From: Leptospirillum sp.
Lineage (GTDB): Bacteria; Nitrospirota; Leptospirillia; Leptospirillales; Leptospirillaceae
DNA: 8,060 nucleotides
NCBI GenBank assembly: GCA_027346125.1
Contig: DAIEST010000118.1
Coordinates: 1 to 8,060 of the forward strand
Direction: 5' to 3'
Shown here: positions 7,669-8,060 of the stretch, piece by piece
Layout: the number at the start of each line of letters is the position of its first letter
Position numbering within the stretch: the first letter of the stretch is position 1
Made by a program: the position numbers and the translations under genes
The notes under the pieces: model-generated
Seen by the model: only the letters and a program-made list of their open reading frames with translations
What the model was told of the DNA's origin: nothing
Database searches by the model: none

Positions 7669-8060
7669 ATGCAATCACGTTTCCCCTATGATAACGGAAT
7701 TCTGTTCGAGCAAGGGGAGGACTCCGACCAGAAATGGGCCTTCCGATGGTTCATGCTCGTTTCCTTCCTCATTCATGTTGGGGTGCTGCTCCTTTTTATC
7801 AAGAATCCGGCAGTTCGGGATGCGCTGGAAGAAATGCTTCAGCCTCAACAGAAACCGTTGACGGCCGCCCAACTGAAGAAGCAGGCTCAGGAGAAAAAAC
7901 CGGTTTTCATCGATCTGCTGGATCCTTCCAAGGTGCCGCTTGCGGATCAGTCCGTGGCTCCACCCTTGCCCAAAGGTTACTCTCTATCCGGAAAGCTCAA
8001 CGCCCCCAACAGAATGGAGCGGAAGGCCTCTCCTTCGGCTCCGGAAGAGCGGCCCTCTCC
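7669..8060 (+). CDS. TonB-like energy transducer, N-terminal part (runs off the right edge)
   Basis: TonB-family proteins are anchored in the inner membrane by one N-terminal helix and pass proton-motive energy from ExbB/ExbD to outer-membrane receptors. I translated 130 codons from the ATG at 7669. A cytoplasmic stretch of about 25 residues is followed by one membrane helix (about 26-44, WFMLVSFLIHVGVLLLFI). This helix contains S32 and H36 in the SxxxH spacing known from the TonB transmembrane segment. Next comes a Q/K-rich stretch (about 55-77) and then proline- and charge-rich sequence, with a FIDLLDPSKVPLADQ element that resembles the segment following the anchor in many TonB-family proteins. 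The C-terminal TonB domain that would settle the identity is beyond the window. TolA or another single-pass periplasmic linker protein is the alternative. A purine-rich GGAAAGAGAG (7655-7664) serves as the Shine-Dalgarno. It is divergent from the rsmA operon. Confidence 0.7.
   Translation, partial: MQSRFPYDNGILFEQGEDSDQKWAFRWFMLVSFLIHVGVLLLFIKNPAVRDALEEMLQPQQKPLTAAQLKKQAQEKKPVFIDLLDPSKVPLADQSVAPPLPKGYSLSGKLNAPNRMERKASPSAPEERPS

Noticed and set aside
7675..7872. Minus-strand 65-codon frame opposite the tonB-like gene
   Set aside because: It is antisense to a well-supported gene with its own ribosome site and membrane anchor, and has no motif of its own.

Overview
The window reads as ordinary chromosomal housekeeping DNA from a Gram-negative (diderm) bacterium with moderately high GC. 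LolA and a TonB-type protein imply an outer membrane. RNase J argues against a typical enteric gammaproteobacterium. The combination would fit lineages such as Nitrospirota (for example Leptospirillum-like) or deltaproteobacterial groups, but that placement is inference from gene content only. I found no mobile element, CRISPR array, tRNA, rRNA or phage gene.

Layout: positions 1-7543 carry five tightly packed genes, all on the minus strand. In transcription order they are rsmA/ksgA (16S rRNA dimethyltransferase), rnj (ribonuclease J), ftsK (DNA translocase), lolA (periplasmic lipoprotein carrier) and uvrA (excision repair ATPase, cut off by the left edge of the window after its second Walker A motif). 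The junctions are a 4-base overlap (rsmA/rnj), a 42-base spacer (rnj/ftsK), a 4-base gap or 14-base overlap (ftsK/lolA) and a 1-base overlap (lolA/uvrA). No terminator is visible between them, so they probably form one operon. Positions 7544-7668 are a short AT-richer divergent intergenic region. From 7669 a plus-strand gene begins, encoding the N-terminal part of a TonB-like energy transducer, and runs off the right edge.

Functional logic: RsmA and RNase J both act on 16S rRNA maturation and are translationally coupled. FtsK (chromosome dimer resolution and division) and LolA (lipoprotein transport) repeat the ftsK-lolA adjacency known from E. coli. UvrA is coupled to lolA by the overlapping stop and start.

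The one real anomaly is the 5' end of rsmA. Its conserved reading frame has no ATG, GTG or TTG codon upstream of the conserved N-terminal motifs. The only nearby ATG (7543) is one frame off. This is either a one-base indel in the sequence or a non-AUG start. I did not find a previously undescribed system here.
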